This document shows positions 1 through 7,017 of a stretch of DNA of 64,000 nucleotides, in pieces; within the stretch, counting starts at the first letter, position 1; each line of letters starts with the position of its first letter. The notes below the pieces were generated by a model that saw only the letters and a list, made by a program, of their open reading frames with translations, was not told where the DNA came from and searched no databases. The DNA comes from JAAGZL01 sp050291725. Its GTDB lineage: Bacteria > Pseudomonadota > Gammaproteobacteria > Chromatiales > Chromatiaceae. The DNA lies in the NCBI GenBank assembly GCA_050291725.1, contig JBNKKH010000007.1:1-64000 (forward strand). The letters run 5' to 3'. The position numbers were made by a program, and so were the translations under genes.

Positions 1-2
1 GC

Positions 3-1586
3 GATGTGGATTTTCTGACCAAGGCCGAGCGGGTGGCGCTGTCAGTTGGCGCATCCTGGCAGGAGCGGTATCGTGGTACCAACGCCATCGGTACTGCGTT
101 GGCTGAGACGGATAGTGTTGAGGTCAATGGAGGTGAACACTTTCTCGAACGCAACGGTTTCCTCACATGTGCCGCCGCGCCGATCATGGCAGCTGATGGC
201 ACACTGCTGGGTGTTATCGATGTCTCCGGCGACAACCGCAGCCGCCATCCGCATACACTGGGATTGGTCGGTATGGCTGCACGCATGATAGAGAACCGTC
301 TGGTTCTTGCTGATCGACGGCATCAAGTCCGCCTACGCCTACACACCTATCCGGAAGGTATCGGTACCGTCGCCGAAGGGATCGTAGCCATATCTGAAGA
401 GGGAAGGATCGTGGGAGCAAACCGTACCGGACTTTCCATGTTGCACCTTAGTTCACCTGATCTGGGCGTAGCTACCCTAAGCCAAGTGATAAATGCCAGG
501 CTTGAAGAACTATTATCACACCACAGAAAGCGCCCGGGACAAGCGATGCAGATACGCTTGCGCAATGGTTCTGAGTTGTTTGCCCAGGTGCTTAGAGAGC
601 GTGCGACAATTCATACTCAAGTAGTTACGCCTGCAGCCAGGGAACCGGAGGATGCCCTCTCTGCACTGGATAGCGGCGATATCACATGGCACAAGGCCGC
701 CGACAAGGCGCGACGCATTATGGGCAAGGGGATTCCTCTGTTGATCCACGGGGAATCTGGCGTTGGTAAGGAGTACTTCGCGCGCGCTGTGCATGAAAGC
801 GGTCCGCGGCGCGCAGGCCCGTTTGTCGCCATCAACTGTTCCGCCTTGCCGGAGAACCTGATCGAGGCTGAGTTGTTCGGTTATAGCGCTGGCGCCTTTA
901 CCGGGGCGCGACGTGAAGGCTACCGGGGGCGACTGCGTGAGGCCCATGGCGGCACCCTGTTTCTGGACGAAATCGGAGATATGCCGCTGTCGATGCAGAC
1001 TCGCCTGCTGCGAGTGTTGCAGGATCGCAAGGTGACCCCTCTAGGTGGTGGTAAGGAAGTTGATGTTGAATTTTCCCTGATGTGTGCCACCCATCGACTG
1101 TTGCGAGAAGAGGTAGAAAAAGGCGCCTTCCGCCGTGATCTCTACTACCGCATCAACGGTCTTGCCGTCAGCTTGCCTGCACTGCGTGAGCGTACGGACC
1201 TGCGTGTATTAACTGAGCGTATCCTGGCCGAGATCAACCCTGACCACGATGTCACCATTTCACCCAACCTACTATCGCAGTTCAGTTGTCACTCATGGCC
1301 GGGCAACCTGCGTCAGTATGCCAATGTACTACGCACGGCCAGCGCGATGTTGGAGGAGGGCGAGGATTGCATCGAAAGGCAACATCTGCCGGAAGATCTG
1401 ATCGAGGAACTGGCGGAGATGCAGCATGTTTCCAAAGATACTCACCGTTCACCACAAAATCTAAGAGAACTCTCCCTGTTAGTTATTCGGCAGACCCTAG
1501 AAGGTTGCCGGGGTAATGTATCCGAGGCGTCACGCCAACTCGGTATCAGCAGGCAGACACTGTATCGTAAGTTGAAGGATAATTAG
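3..1586 (+). CDS. AcoR-like sigma-54-dependent transcriptional activator, 5' end cut by the window
   Basis: Bacterial enhancer-binding protein that would activate RNA polymerase-sigma54. The visible 526 residues show a GAF-like segment near the N-terminus (GTNAIGTAL), a PAS-like linker at about 110-210, then an AAA+ domain with Walker A GESGVGKE at about 248-255 and the sigma54-contacting GAFTGA at about 296. A Fis-type helix-turn-helix ends the protein (SEASRQLGISRQTLYRK). The frame stays open to the left edge and AcoR-family proteins have more sequence before the GAF domain, so the GTG at position 6 is probably not the true start. Its target cannot be told because the upstream neighbours are outside the window. 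It is visibly more GC-rich than the cassette genes that follow. Confidence 0.9.
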   Translation, partial: DVDFLTKAERVALSVGASWQERYRGTNAIGTALAETDSVEVNGGEHFLERNGFLTCAAAPIMAADGTLLGVIDVSGDNRSRHPHTLGLVGMAARMIENRLVLADRRHQVRLRLHTYPEGIGTVAEGIVAISEEGRIVGANRTGLSMLHLSSPDLGVATLSQVINARLEELLSHHRKRPGQAMQIRLRNGSELFAQVLRERATIHTQVVTPAAREPEDALSALDSGDITWHKAADKARRIMGKGIPLLIHGESGVGKEYFARAVHESGPRRAGPFVAINCSALPENLIEAELFGYSAGAFTGARREGYRGRLREAHGGTLFLDEIGDMPLSMQTRLLRVLQDRKVTPLGGGKEVDVEFSLMCATHRLLREEVEKGAFRRDLYYRINGLAVSLPALRERTDLRVLTERILAEINPDHDVTISPNLLSQFSCHSWPGNLRQYANVLRTASAMLEEGEDCIERQHLPEDLIEELAEMQHVSKDTHRSPQNLRELSLLVIRQTLEGCRGNVSEASRQLGISRQTLYRKLKDN

Positions 1587-1792
1587 ATATATCCTTCAGC
1601 ATTAGGATACTTCTAGCCAAACCCTTTTTCAGAACGAAATAGTTTGGTAATCTCGATAATTAGTACGGAATATAAAAAACAGTGGCGGGGGTGCTCTCCT
1701 CAACAGAAACCATCCCCAGCTTAATATGAATGAGAAACATTACTCATGCTGTATATTTCAATATTGGTGCAAGTCGTATAATTAACAGTTAA

Positions 1793-2209
1793 ATGCATGT
1801 GAAGAAAGCTATATACCTTACATTGTTAATGCTCCCGCTTATTGCTCAAGCAGGTGGATCGTATTACCCAATTACAATTACATCATTCACACATAATAAA
1901 TATGAATTCCACTTTACAGCTAAAGCGTCTGAAGAAAGAAAGTGGATGGACCAAGAGTGTAAAGAAATTGAAGTTAGTGGCGAGTACGACACATTAAAAT
2001 GGATAGGCTATAAGCGTCCAATGAACAAAGATAACCATATGCAGGCCATTAAGTATTTAGCTAATAGCGCAAAGAATAATAAAGAAATATTGTTCGGCTA
2101 TATTGGATCAGGCCTGCATAAAGAAAAGAGCTGTACATATAAAAGCAGAGGGTTAATTTATAGTGATTATGACAAAGTATTTGTTATGTCTTTATACGAC
2201 AGCATTTAA
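1793..2209 (+). CDS. Cassette 1: small exported protein of unknown function
   Basis: 138 residues. The N-terminus (MHVKKAIYLTLLMLPLIAQA) is a clear Sec signal peptide with likely cleavage after AQA, so the mature protein is probably periplasmic or secreted. The mature part is rich in Lys, Tyr and Asn and has two cysteines that could form a disulfide. I recognise no family. The ATG overlaps the GTTAAAT box of the putative recombination point, so there is almost no leader and no clear ribosome site; expression would depend on an upstream promoter. The TAA stop lies inside the left box of the next attC-like site. Confidence 0.7.
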   Translation: MHVKKAIYLTLLMLPLIAQAGGSYYPITITSFTHNKYEFHFTAKASEERKWMDQECKEIEVSGEYDTLKWIGYKRPMNKDNHMQAIKYLANSAKNNKEILFGYIGSGLHKEKSCTYKSRGLIYSDYDKVFVMSLYDSI

Positions 2210-2251
2210 CAAGTCGTACCAGCGGATGAGCCGCTGTACTATGCGTTAGCA
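2204..2251 (+). other. attC-like recombination site 1
   Basis: The left box ATTTAAC overlaps the stop of the exported-protein gene and the right box is GTTAGCA. Between them GTAC-C-AGCGG pairs with CCGCT-GTAC around a short ATGAG loop, leaving one unpaired C on one strand. A single extrahelical base is a hallmark of folded attC sites. At about 48 nt it is at the short end for the family. Confidence 0.65.
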
Positions 2252-2273
2252 GCAACTAAAGAGAATTGAAATA

Positions 2274-2561
2274 GTGGAAGGAATTGTACATATATTATTG
2301 CTGATGTTTTTGTATGGCTGTATCTGGCTGGTGCCAACGACAATTAATTATAATCGTAGAAAAGCAGGTCTAGCTCCTTATTGGGTTCTGTTTTTAATTA
2401 CATTAGCTCTAGAGATTGCCATTGTCTATGTTGCTCTTTATTCGTTGAAAGAATTCAATCAAAACATATTAATTGTGTATTTACCGCCAATAATAGCTTC
2501 AATTTTTGCTGGTATCTTTTATTTTTACATAGCAAAACAACTGGATGAAAAACACAGCTAA
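2274..2561 (+). CDS. Cassette 2: small integral membrane protein, unknown function
   Basis: 95 residues from a GTG start. Three hydrophobic segments are visible at about residues 4-22, 36-57 and 66-86, separated by short polar turns, with a charged tail (KQLDEKHS). The first turn carries NYNRRKAG, which would be cytoplasmic by the positive-inside rule. No recognised family or catalytic motif. The TAA stop lies within the left box of the next attC-like site. Three-segment membrane proteins are common among cassette genes of unknown role; no function is proposed. Confidence 0.65.
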   Translation: MEGIVHILLLMFLYGCIWLVPTTINYNRRKAGLAPYWVLFLITLALEIAIVYVALYSLKEFNQNILIVYLPPIIASIFAGIFYFYIAKQLDEKHS

Positions 2562-2621
2562 CAAGGTAATTCGATCCGGATAGGGCAAAAAGTGCTGCGC
2601 CCGTTAAATACAACGTTATGC
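2556..2621 (+). other. attC-like recombination site 2
   Basis: The left box AGCTAAC overlaps the stop of the membrane-protein gene and the right box is GTTATGC. The inner part has GGGC pairing with GCCC and, outside that, GTAATT roughly pairing with AAATAC. The pairing is less perfect than in site 4, but spacing and boxes fit an attC of about 66 nt. The next gene starts 11 nt beyond the site. Confidence 0.6.
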
Positions 2622-2631
2622 AAGTAGAAGA

Positions 2632-3153
2632 ATGAAGAAACGATATAAAGTTTTACTGGTAGTAGGAGTAATACTCGGGGTTGGCTTCTTGATCCCAGAA
2701 CCGAGAATAATTCCGGTTTTAGGGGCTACGGATGCAGATTGGAACAAAGATACATTCTGGTACGAGCCTTGGGGTAGTTCCGGGGTACACAAAGGTGTCG
2801 ATATATTTGCACAGAAAGGAACGCCTGTTATCTCTTCATCCAACCTGTTGGTACTTTATCGTGGTACGTTAAGTAATGGTGGTAAAGTGGTAGTTGGATT
2901 AGGACCAAAATGGCGCATTCACTATTTTGCCCATCTAAACGATATTGATCATAACGCTGGTGTAGTTTTGCGGGCCGGTGACACGCTGGGCTCAGTAGGA
3001 GATAGTGGCAATGCGAAGGGAAAGTCACCGCATCTACACTTCTCGATATTAAGCCTATTACCCCGGCCGTGGGCAATTGATAGATCTACTCAAGGGTACA
3101 AAAAGGCGTTTTTTATTAATCCAATACCTTATTTCATGGGCCGCCATTCGTAA
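2632..3153 (+). CDS. Cassette 3: M23-family (LytM-type) peptidoglycan endopeptidase
   Basis: 173 residues with a hydrophobic N-terminal segment (about 7-21) that acts as an anchor or signal. The Zn-metallopeptidase domain follows: HKGVD (H53, D57) and HLH (H134, H136) are the metal ligands and catalytic pair expected for M23 enzymes, with a further His in YFAHL (H101). GDTLGSVGDSGNAKGKSPHLHF is read as the usual strand-turn before the last motif. All key residues are present, so it should be active. It would cut peptide cross-bridges in the cell wall from the periplasmic side. It is shorter than housekeeping M23 proteins and lacks LysM or coiled-coil regions. Confidence 0.85.
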   Translation: MKKRYKVLLVVGVILGVGFLIPEPRIIPVLGATDADWNKDTFWYEPWGSSGVHKGVDIFAQKGTPVISSSNLLVLYRGTLSNGGKVVVGLGPKWRIHYFAHLNDIDHNAGVVLRAGDTLGSVGDSGNAKGKSPHLHFSILSLLPRPWAIDRSTQGYKKAFFINPIPYFMGRHS

Positions 3154-3155
3154 AT

Positions 3156-3196
3156 GTATAACGGGATAATAGGTCTCGTTAATATAACTGTTAAGT
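3156..3196 (+). other. attC-like recombination site 3 (short, poorly formed)
   Basis: The left box GTATAAC follows the M23 gene, and the right box GTTAAGT overlaps the GTG start of the following gene. AACGGGA can pair with TCTCGTT inside the site, so the true right end could be the earlier GTTAATA at about 3179. At about 41 nt it is shorter than typical attC sites and may be damaged. It is called mainly because of its position between two cassette genes. Confidence 0.4.
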
Positions 3197-3679
3197 GTCT
3201 AAAGGAATATTGAGAGTGTTAGCATCTGAACAAGTTGAAAAGGCTCTAGGCATAAATCTTCCACGCTGGTATTCATATCTAATCAATAACCCTCCAGAAT
3301 TAGAAGAGGGTAGTATGCTTGAACTCTATTTGCAGACAGATCCTGAGTGGCTTATTGAAAACAATAGAGGTTATGTTTCAAACATAAACGATATTACTGA
3401 TCTTGATGACGGAACTTTGATAGGAAATATGAAACGCTTTCTTCTATATGGATCAAAGTCAAGAATAATTAGACACCGGAAAAAATACTACGATAATTGG
3501 GTTGAAAAAAACGCTTTATCATAGGTTCTGACGGTGGAAAAGAAGACTATTTTATTAAATTAACTGACGTAGACTCCTTGGTATACGTCTTTGATTTGGA
3601 AACCCATGAATCCAAACTGAAATTTAAATCAATCAAAGAATATATAGATCATGCAGGCTCATTTGAAGAAGACACTTAA
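3195..3679 (+). pseudogene. Cassette 4: SMI1/KNR4 (SUKH) family protein, frameshifted
   Basis: The first 109 codons, from a GTG, read a SUKH-like N-terminal half (LPRWYSYLINNPPELE; later YYDNW) and hit a TAG at 3522-3524. One extra base in the run of seven A at about 3505-3512 restores a second frame that continues as FIIGSDGGKEDYFIKL and ends at TAA 3677-3679, inside the next attC-like site. IG.DGG..YF is the conserved core of SMI1/KNR4 domains, so the two halves are one gene. SUKH proteins often serve as immunity proteins against secreted toxins. The break may be a real mutation, a slippage-prone switch at the A-run, or a sequencing error in a homopolymer. The coordinates span both halves. 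Confidence 0.75.
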
Positions 3680-3739
3680 CAATCGGCTCCAATGGATACG
3701 CTCACTTCGTTCGCTCCCCATTGAGCCGGGGTGTTATGC
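3674..3739 (+). other. attC-like recombination site 4 (best formed)
   Basis: The left box ACTTAAC overlaps the SUKH stop codon and the right box is GTTATGC. The inner arms CGGCTC-C-AATGG and CCATT-GAGCCG pair perfectly except for one bulged C. The loop between them contains a smaller GCTCACTTCG/TTCGCTC region. Length is about 66 nt. This is the clearest attC in the array. Confidence 0.75.
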
Positions 3740-3765
3740 AGTGCGAGTACTGAGGCAGCATTCTA

Positions 3766-4146
3766 ATGCAAGAAAATAGAAGTATAGAGCTGGCCTCGGG
3801 GAAGCACTGTAAGCTCTTAAGAATAAGGCGTGATCTTATCCCAAATTATTACATTTTGGCATTTCCTAAGTCCCAAGGTGAGCCTAGCAAGGAAGAAGTA
3901 TCTGAAATGGTTACACACGGAATTGAATACGCTAAGTCAATTGCAAAGGATTATGTTGGTGATCCAGAAGCATATACCCTCTTATATAGCGGATATAGCG
4001 CTAGGAGAGATAAAGGATGGCATATTCACATCGTTCTGCTAGGAAATAGATGGAAGAAAGCTTGGTTATATATAGTATTAGCTGGTAAAAACATACTTCA
4101 GGCTATTGGTTTAAGAAACGACGATTCACCAAGAATAGAAAGATGA
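3766..4146 (+). CDS. Cassette 5a: protein of unknown function with a HIHI motif
   Basis: 126 residues, basic, no signal peptide. A moderately hydrophobic C-terminal stretch (WLYIVLAGKNILQAIGL) follows a GWHIHIVLLG segment. The H-I-H pattern resembles HIT-like or 2H-type histidine motifs only superficially, and I do not assign a family. Its TGA stop overlaps the ATG of the HD phosphohydrolase gene by 4 nt, so the two are probably translationally coupled and belong to one two-gene cassette. The start ATG lies about 27 nt after the right box of the preceding attC-like site. Confidence 0.65.
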   Translation: MQENRSIELASGKHCKLLRIRRDLIPNYYILAFPKSQGEPSKEEVSEMVTHGIEYAKSIAKDYVGDPEAYTLLYSGYSARRDKGWHIHIVLLGNRWKKAWLYIVLAGKNILQAIGLRNDDSPRIER

Positions 4147-4751
4147 ACAAGGATAGATGGATAGCGCTGATGAGCGCAATGGGCTTTGAGCCTTCAATTG
4201 GTTGTTATGATGTACTCTATGCTGCCTACTCAGAGAAGCATCGTTTTTATCACACAGTCACGCATATTGATGCAATGCTAGTCCACTTTGATGTCGTGAA
4301 GGAGCTTGCAGATAGGCCAGCTGAACTAGAGATTGCCATCTGGTTTCATGATGCCATCTACAAACCGTTTTCAAAGAGTAACGAGCTAGAAAGCGCAATG
4401 TGGGCGAAGGAATTTATCCTTTCAAAGGGTTATGGCCAGATGGGTTCAGAGCGCGTATATAACTTGATTATGGCTACCCTACACAACGGGCAGGTACAAG
4501 TTAATGACGAGAAACTTATTGTAGATATTGATCTTACAGTTCTAGGGACATCTCCGGAAATATATGATGAATTCGAACAGAATGTGCGTAAAGAGTACAA
4601 AATGGTGCCATCTATCATCTATCGTAAGAAAAGAAAGAAATTATTAAAATCTTTCTTAAGTAATGACAGTATTTATAACTTGGAGTATTTCAAAAACAAG
4701 TATGAAAGCTCAGCTAGACATAATATTAGTAAAGCAATTGAGATGCTATAG
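4143..4751 (+). CDS. Cassette 5b: HD-superfamily metal-dependent phosphohydrolase (COG4339-like)
   Basis: 202 residues. The HD signature is complete: H37 and H41 in YHTVTH, H69-D70 in IWFHDAIY, and D128/D130 in IVDIDLTVLG, with H114 also in place. The arrangement matches the small stand-alone HD family of COG4339 (predicted hydrolases of unknown substrate) rather than RelA/SpoT or HD-GYP proteins. It overlaps the preceding gene by ATGA. It is cytosolic with no membrane segment. The substrate is unknown; a nucleotide phosphate ester is likely from the superfamily. Confidence 0.85.
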   Translation: MNKDRWIALMSAMGFEPSIGCYDVLYAAYSEKHRFYHTVTHIDAMLVHFDVVKELADRPAELEIAIWFHDAIYKPFSKSNELESAMWAKEFILSKGYGQMGSERVYNLIMATLHNGQVQVNDEKLIVDIDLTVLGTSPEIYDEFEQNVRKEYKMVPSIIYRKKRKKLLKSFLSNDSIYNLEYFKNKYESSARHNISKAIEML

Positions 4752-4754
4752 ATA

Positions 4755-4870
4755 GCATAACAGGGTGGTTCAGTGGAGCTAGTTACGATCCGCATTTTTT
4801 ATGGTTTCGCTACGCTCTTTTTTCCATAAAAATTGCTCTACTACACTGACTCACTGACCACAGCGTGAAT
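4755..4870 (+). other. attC-like site 5, long and degenerate at the right end
   Basis: The left box GCATAAC follows the HD gene by three bases. Two nested hairpins are visible: an outer imperfect pairing between GGTTCAGTGGAGC and GCTCTACTACACTGACTC, and an inner GCATTTTTTATGG with CCATAAAAATTGC. The expected GTT at the right end reads GTG (about 4865), so the right box has decayed, which would be consistent with the terminal cassette of a fixed array. Length of about 116 nt is similar to long attC types. Confidence 0.55.
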
Positions 4871-4965
4871 GTTTCTAACATATCTAAGCGAATTTTCTGG
4901 CATATTTAGAAGGTCAAAATAACGTAAATATGCACCACTTTTCTGTACATTTTCCGTACAAGCAT

Positions 4966-4997
4966 AAAAAAAGGCTTACGAATTAACGTAAGCCTTT
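4966..4997 (-). terminator. Rho-independent terminator of tRNA-Glu
   Basis: On the minus strand an 11-bp perfect stem (AAAGGCTTACG / CGTAAGCCTTT) with a 6-nt loop is followed directly by a run of seven T. It lies just past the CCA end of the tRNA. Confidence 0.85.
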
Positions 4998-5005
4998 GAT
5001 TGTAT

Positions 5006-5081
5006 TGGTACTCCCTAGGGGGTTCGAACCCCTGTTACCGGCGTGAGAGGCCAGCGTCCTAGACCACTAGACGAAGGGAGC
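5006..5081 (-). tRNA. tRNA-Glu (anticodon CTC), CCA encoded
   Basis: The minus strand folds as a full cloverleaf. Acceptor GCTCCCT pairs with AGGGAGT (one G-U), with discriminator A and encoded CCA. The D arm is GTC/GAC, the anticodon stem CTGGC/GCCGG has loop CTCTCAC giving anticodon CTC, and the T arm is AGGGG-TTCGAAC-CCCCT. It has its own promoter and terminator, so it is a single-gene unit. It separates the cassette array from the pcnB block. Confidence 0.95.
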
Positions 5082-5101
5082 GTAATGGCTCAAGGAGGTG
5101 T

Positions 5102-5129
5102 ATTATACGCATGCAAGAATTAGTCTCAA
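5102..5129 (-). promoter_or_regulatory. Sigma-70 promoter of tRNA-Glu
   Basis: On the minus strand a -35 box TTGAGA is followed by 16 bp and a perfect -10 box TATAAT. Transcription would start about 14 nt before the mature tRNA 5' end. Confidence 0.75.
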
Positions 5130-5177
5130 GGCATAACATAGCTATTTTATTTAATATGTGGCAGCTTTTGTCATAGT

Positions 5178-5206
5178 TTGTAATTAAGTCCTGAAAATAA
5201 TATATA
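5178..5206 (+). promoter_or_regulatory. Candidate sigma-70 promoter of pcnB
   Basis: TTGTAA, a 17-bp spacer and TATATA lie just before the AGGG ribosome site of pcnB. The predicted start near 5213 would leave a leader of only about a dozen bases before the inferred ATC start, so a second upstream promoter is also possible. Confidence 0.45.
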
Positions 5207-5224
5207 CAGGTTAGGGATAGTACC

Positions 5225-6517
5225 ATCGTAACTCCAACAGTAATTGCCCGTTCAGAGCACAATATCTCCCGCGAGAATATAAGTGAAAACGCGCTTAAGG
5301 TATTGTATAGGCTAAAAAAATCAGGATATCAGGCATATCTTGTGGGTGGTGGAGTGCGTGATCTTCTGCTCGGGCGTGAGCCGAAAGATTTCGATATAGC
5401 AACGGATGCTCATCCTGAGGATGTTAAGAAGGTATTTCGCAACTGTCGTCTGATAGGACGCCGATTTCGCTTGGCTCACGTCCATTTTGGGCGAGAGGTT
5501 ATAGAGGTCGCAACTTTCAGGGCAGGCCATGATGTATCAGATAAGGGTGATCAGGAGAGTGAAAGCGGCAGGCTGCTGCGGGATAATGTCTACGGATCTA
5601 TTGAAGATGATGCCCTGCGCCGCGATTTCACGGTAAATGCCCTCTATTACGGTATCGAAGACTTCTCAGTGATCGATTACACCAACGGTATGCAGGATCT
5701 CAACTCCTGTGTGCTGCGCCTCTTGGGCGATCCGGAACTACGTTATCGCGAAGACCCGGTGAGAATGCTGCGCGCAGTTCGCTTCGCTTCCAAACTGGGT
5801 TTTAGTATTAACCCGGCCTGTGAAGAGCCAATTTTTAGATTGGGTAGCCTGCTGAAAGATATACCTTCATCTAGACTGTTCGATGAGATGCTGAAGCTGT
5901 TTCTGAATGGGACGGCACTCCAGGCATTTGAGAAGCTGCGTCACTACAATCTGTTTAGTCAACTTTTTCCCTTAACCGATGAGTGTCTCACCCACGAAGA
6001 GAATAGTTTTCCGATCACCTTTGTGGCAAATGGGCTGAAAAATACTGACAGCAGGGTACGCCAGGAGAAACCGGTTACTCCGGCATTTCTTTTCGCCGTC
6101 CTTTTATGGGAGCCGGTGCGTAGATTGGCCGATGATATTATGGCTACAGGAGAGAGACCCTATCCAGCCATGCAGGATGCGGCTTCGGAAATACTGGCTG
6201 AGCAGATCCAGCTTGTCTCTATCCCTAAGCGCTTTAGTTTGCAGATGCGGGATATCTGGTGTCTGCAGCATAGGTTCGAACAGCGAGAGGGGAAACGTCC
6301 TCATCGCTTGTTTTCCCATCCCCGTTTCCGTGCAGCGTACGATTTTCTGCTGCTGCGTGCTGAGTCAGGGGAGGCCGATCCTGAATTGGCCGAGTGGTGG
6401 ACCAAATTCCAGGAATTAAACCAGGATGAGCGCAACAGTCTCGCCAAGCCAAGCCAGCCTAAGCGCCGCCGCAGAAGGCGTCCTAAATCCAAGAAAAAAT
6501 CTGGTGAGAATGCATGA
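5225..6517 (+). CDS. pcnB: Poly(A) polymerase I, with a probable non-canonical ATC start
   Basis: Adds poly(A) tails to RNA 3' ends, marking them for degradation. The class II nucleotidyltransferase core GGGVRDLLLGREPKDFDIAT carries the metal-binding D-x-D; RNCRLIGRRFRLAHV, the RRDFTVNALYY motif and RYREDPVRMLRAVRFA follow, and a basic tail (RRRRRRPKSKKK) ends the protein. The first ATG/GTG/TTG in frame is a TTG at 5303. The conserved ISRENISENALKVLY segment, matching E. coli PcnB, lies upstream of it and is open back to a stop at 5198. No ATG, GTG or TTG occurs there. ATC at 5225 lies 8 nt after an AGGG box and is the best start; ATT at 5243 is the alternative. E. coli pcnB is known to use AUU. 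Its stop overlaps the ATG at 6514. Confidence 0.88.
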   Translation: MVTPTVIARSEHNISRENISENALKVLYRLKKSGYQAYLVGGGVRDLLLGREPKDFDIATDAHPEDVKKVFRNCRLIGRRFRLAHVHFGREVIEVATFRAGHDVSDKGDQESESGRLLRDNVYGSIEDDALRRDFTVNALYYGIEDFSVIDYTNGMQDLNSCVLRLLGDPELRYREDPVRMLRAVRFASKLGFSINPACEEPIFRLGSLLKDIPSSRLFDEMLKLFLNGTALQAFEKLRHYNLFSQLFPLTDECLTHEENSFPITFVANGLKNTDSRVRQEKPVTPAFLFAVLLWEPVRRLADDIMATGERPYPAMQDAASEILAEQIQLVSIPKRFSLQMRDIWCLQHRFEQREGKRPHRLFSHPRFRAAYDFLLLRAESGEADPELAEWWTKFQELNQDERNSLAKPSQPKRRRRRRPKSKKKSGENA

Positions 6518-6540
6518 GACACCAGGCGGAAAATAGTACT

Positions 6541-7017
6541 ATGGTTACCGCCTATATAGGGCTTGGTAGTAATCTGAATGATCCTGTGGATCAGGTAACC
6601 AGGGCTATAGCTGAGCTAGATGAGTTGCCAGAAACCGTAACCCACAGCCACTCAAGTCTCTACCAGAGTAAGCCGATGGGTGGATTGGACCAGCCGGATT
6701 ATGTCAATGCGGTGGTTAGAGTTGATACCGGGCTGAATCCTGAAAAATTACTGGCAGAACTACAAGCTATAGAGGCGACCCATGGTCGGGTTAGGGAAGA
6801 GCGCTGGGGGGCGAGAACACTAGATCTGGATTTGTTACTATATGGTTCAGTAATAATAGACACCCCAGATTTGCAGGTTCCTCATCCAGGTGTGGGCGAA
6901 CGGGGATTTGTCCTGTATCCGTTATACGAGATTGCTCCTGATCTGGAAATACCAAGACTTGGGACAATATCTGACTTGGTGAATAATTGTTCAGCTAAAA
7001 AGCCAAAAATAATATGA
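6541..7017 (+). CDS. folK: 2-amino-4-hydroxy-6-hydroxymethyldihydropteridine pyrophosphokinase
   Basis: Transfers pyrophosphate from ATP to 6-hydroxymethyl-dihydropterin in folate synthesis. MVTAYIGLGSNL begins the fold, QPDYVNAVV and RWGARTLDLDLLLYG carry the substrate and metal residues (the D-x-D pair), and VPHPGVGERGFVL closes it. I chose the ATG at 6541 because it gives 158 residues and a start aligned with the family. An in-frame ATG at 6514, overlapping the pcnB stop as ATGA, adds nine residues and is possible. It overlaps the following kinase gene by 4 nt, so pcnB, folK and the kinase look like one transcript. Confidence 0.93.
   Translation: MVTAYIGLGSNLNDPVDQVTRAIAELDELPETVTHSHSSLYQSKPMGGLDQPDYVNAVVRVDTGLNPEKLLAELQAIEATHGRVREERWGARTLDLDLLLYGSVIIDTPDLQVPHPGVGERGFVLYPLYEIAPDLEIPRLGTISDLVNNCSAKKPKII

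Larger units (their letters stand above)
1788..4870 (+). mobile_element. Integron gene-cassette array without a visible integrase (CALIN-like)
   Basis: Five short intergenic segments each begin with an RYYYAAC-type box at the stop codon of one gene, and most end with a GTTRRRY-like box just before the next gene. The inner parts are imperfect palindromes, as in attC sites. Every gene between them is small, AT-rich and on the + strand, and several stop codons lie inside the left box, the usual cassette layout. A GTTAAAT box at 1788-1794 overlaps the first start codon and would be the left recombination point. The attC sites differ in length (about 41 to 116 nt) and sequence, which is more like a mixed mobile pool than a uniform chromosomal superintegron. 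No tyrosine-recombinase intI gene is present in the window. The call is inferred from structure and context. Confidence 0.72.

Noticed and set aside
4143..4751. HD protein considered as a toxin or (p)ppGpp hydrolase
   Set aside because: Residues fit the small COG4339-like HD family; RelA/SpoT-specific motifs are absent.
5006..5081. tRNA-Glu as a phage or island attachment site for the neighbouring cassettes
   Set aside because: I found no duplicated tRNA 3' end and no integrase in the window, and attC-like sites explain the array better.
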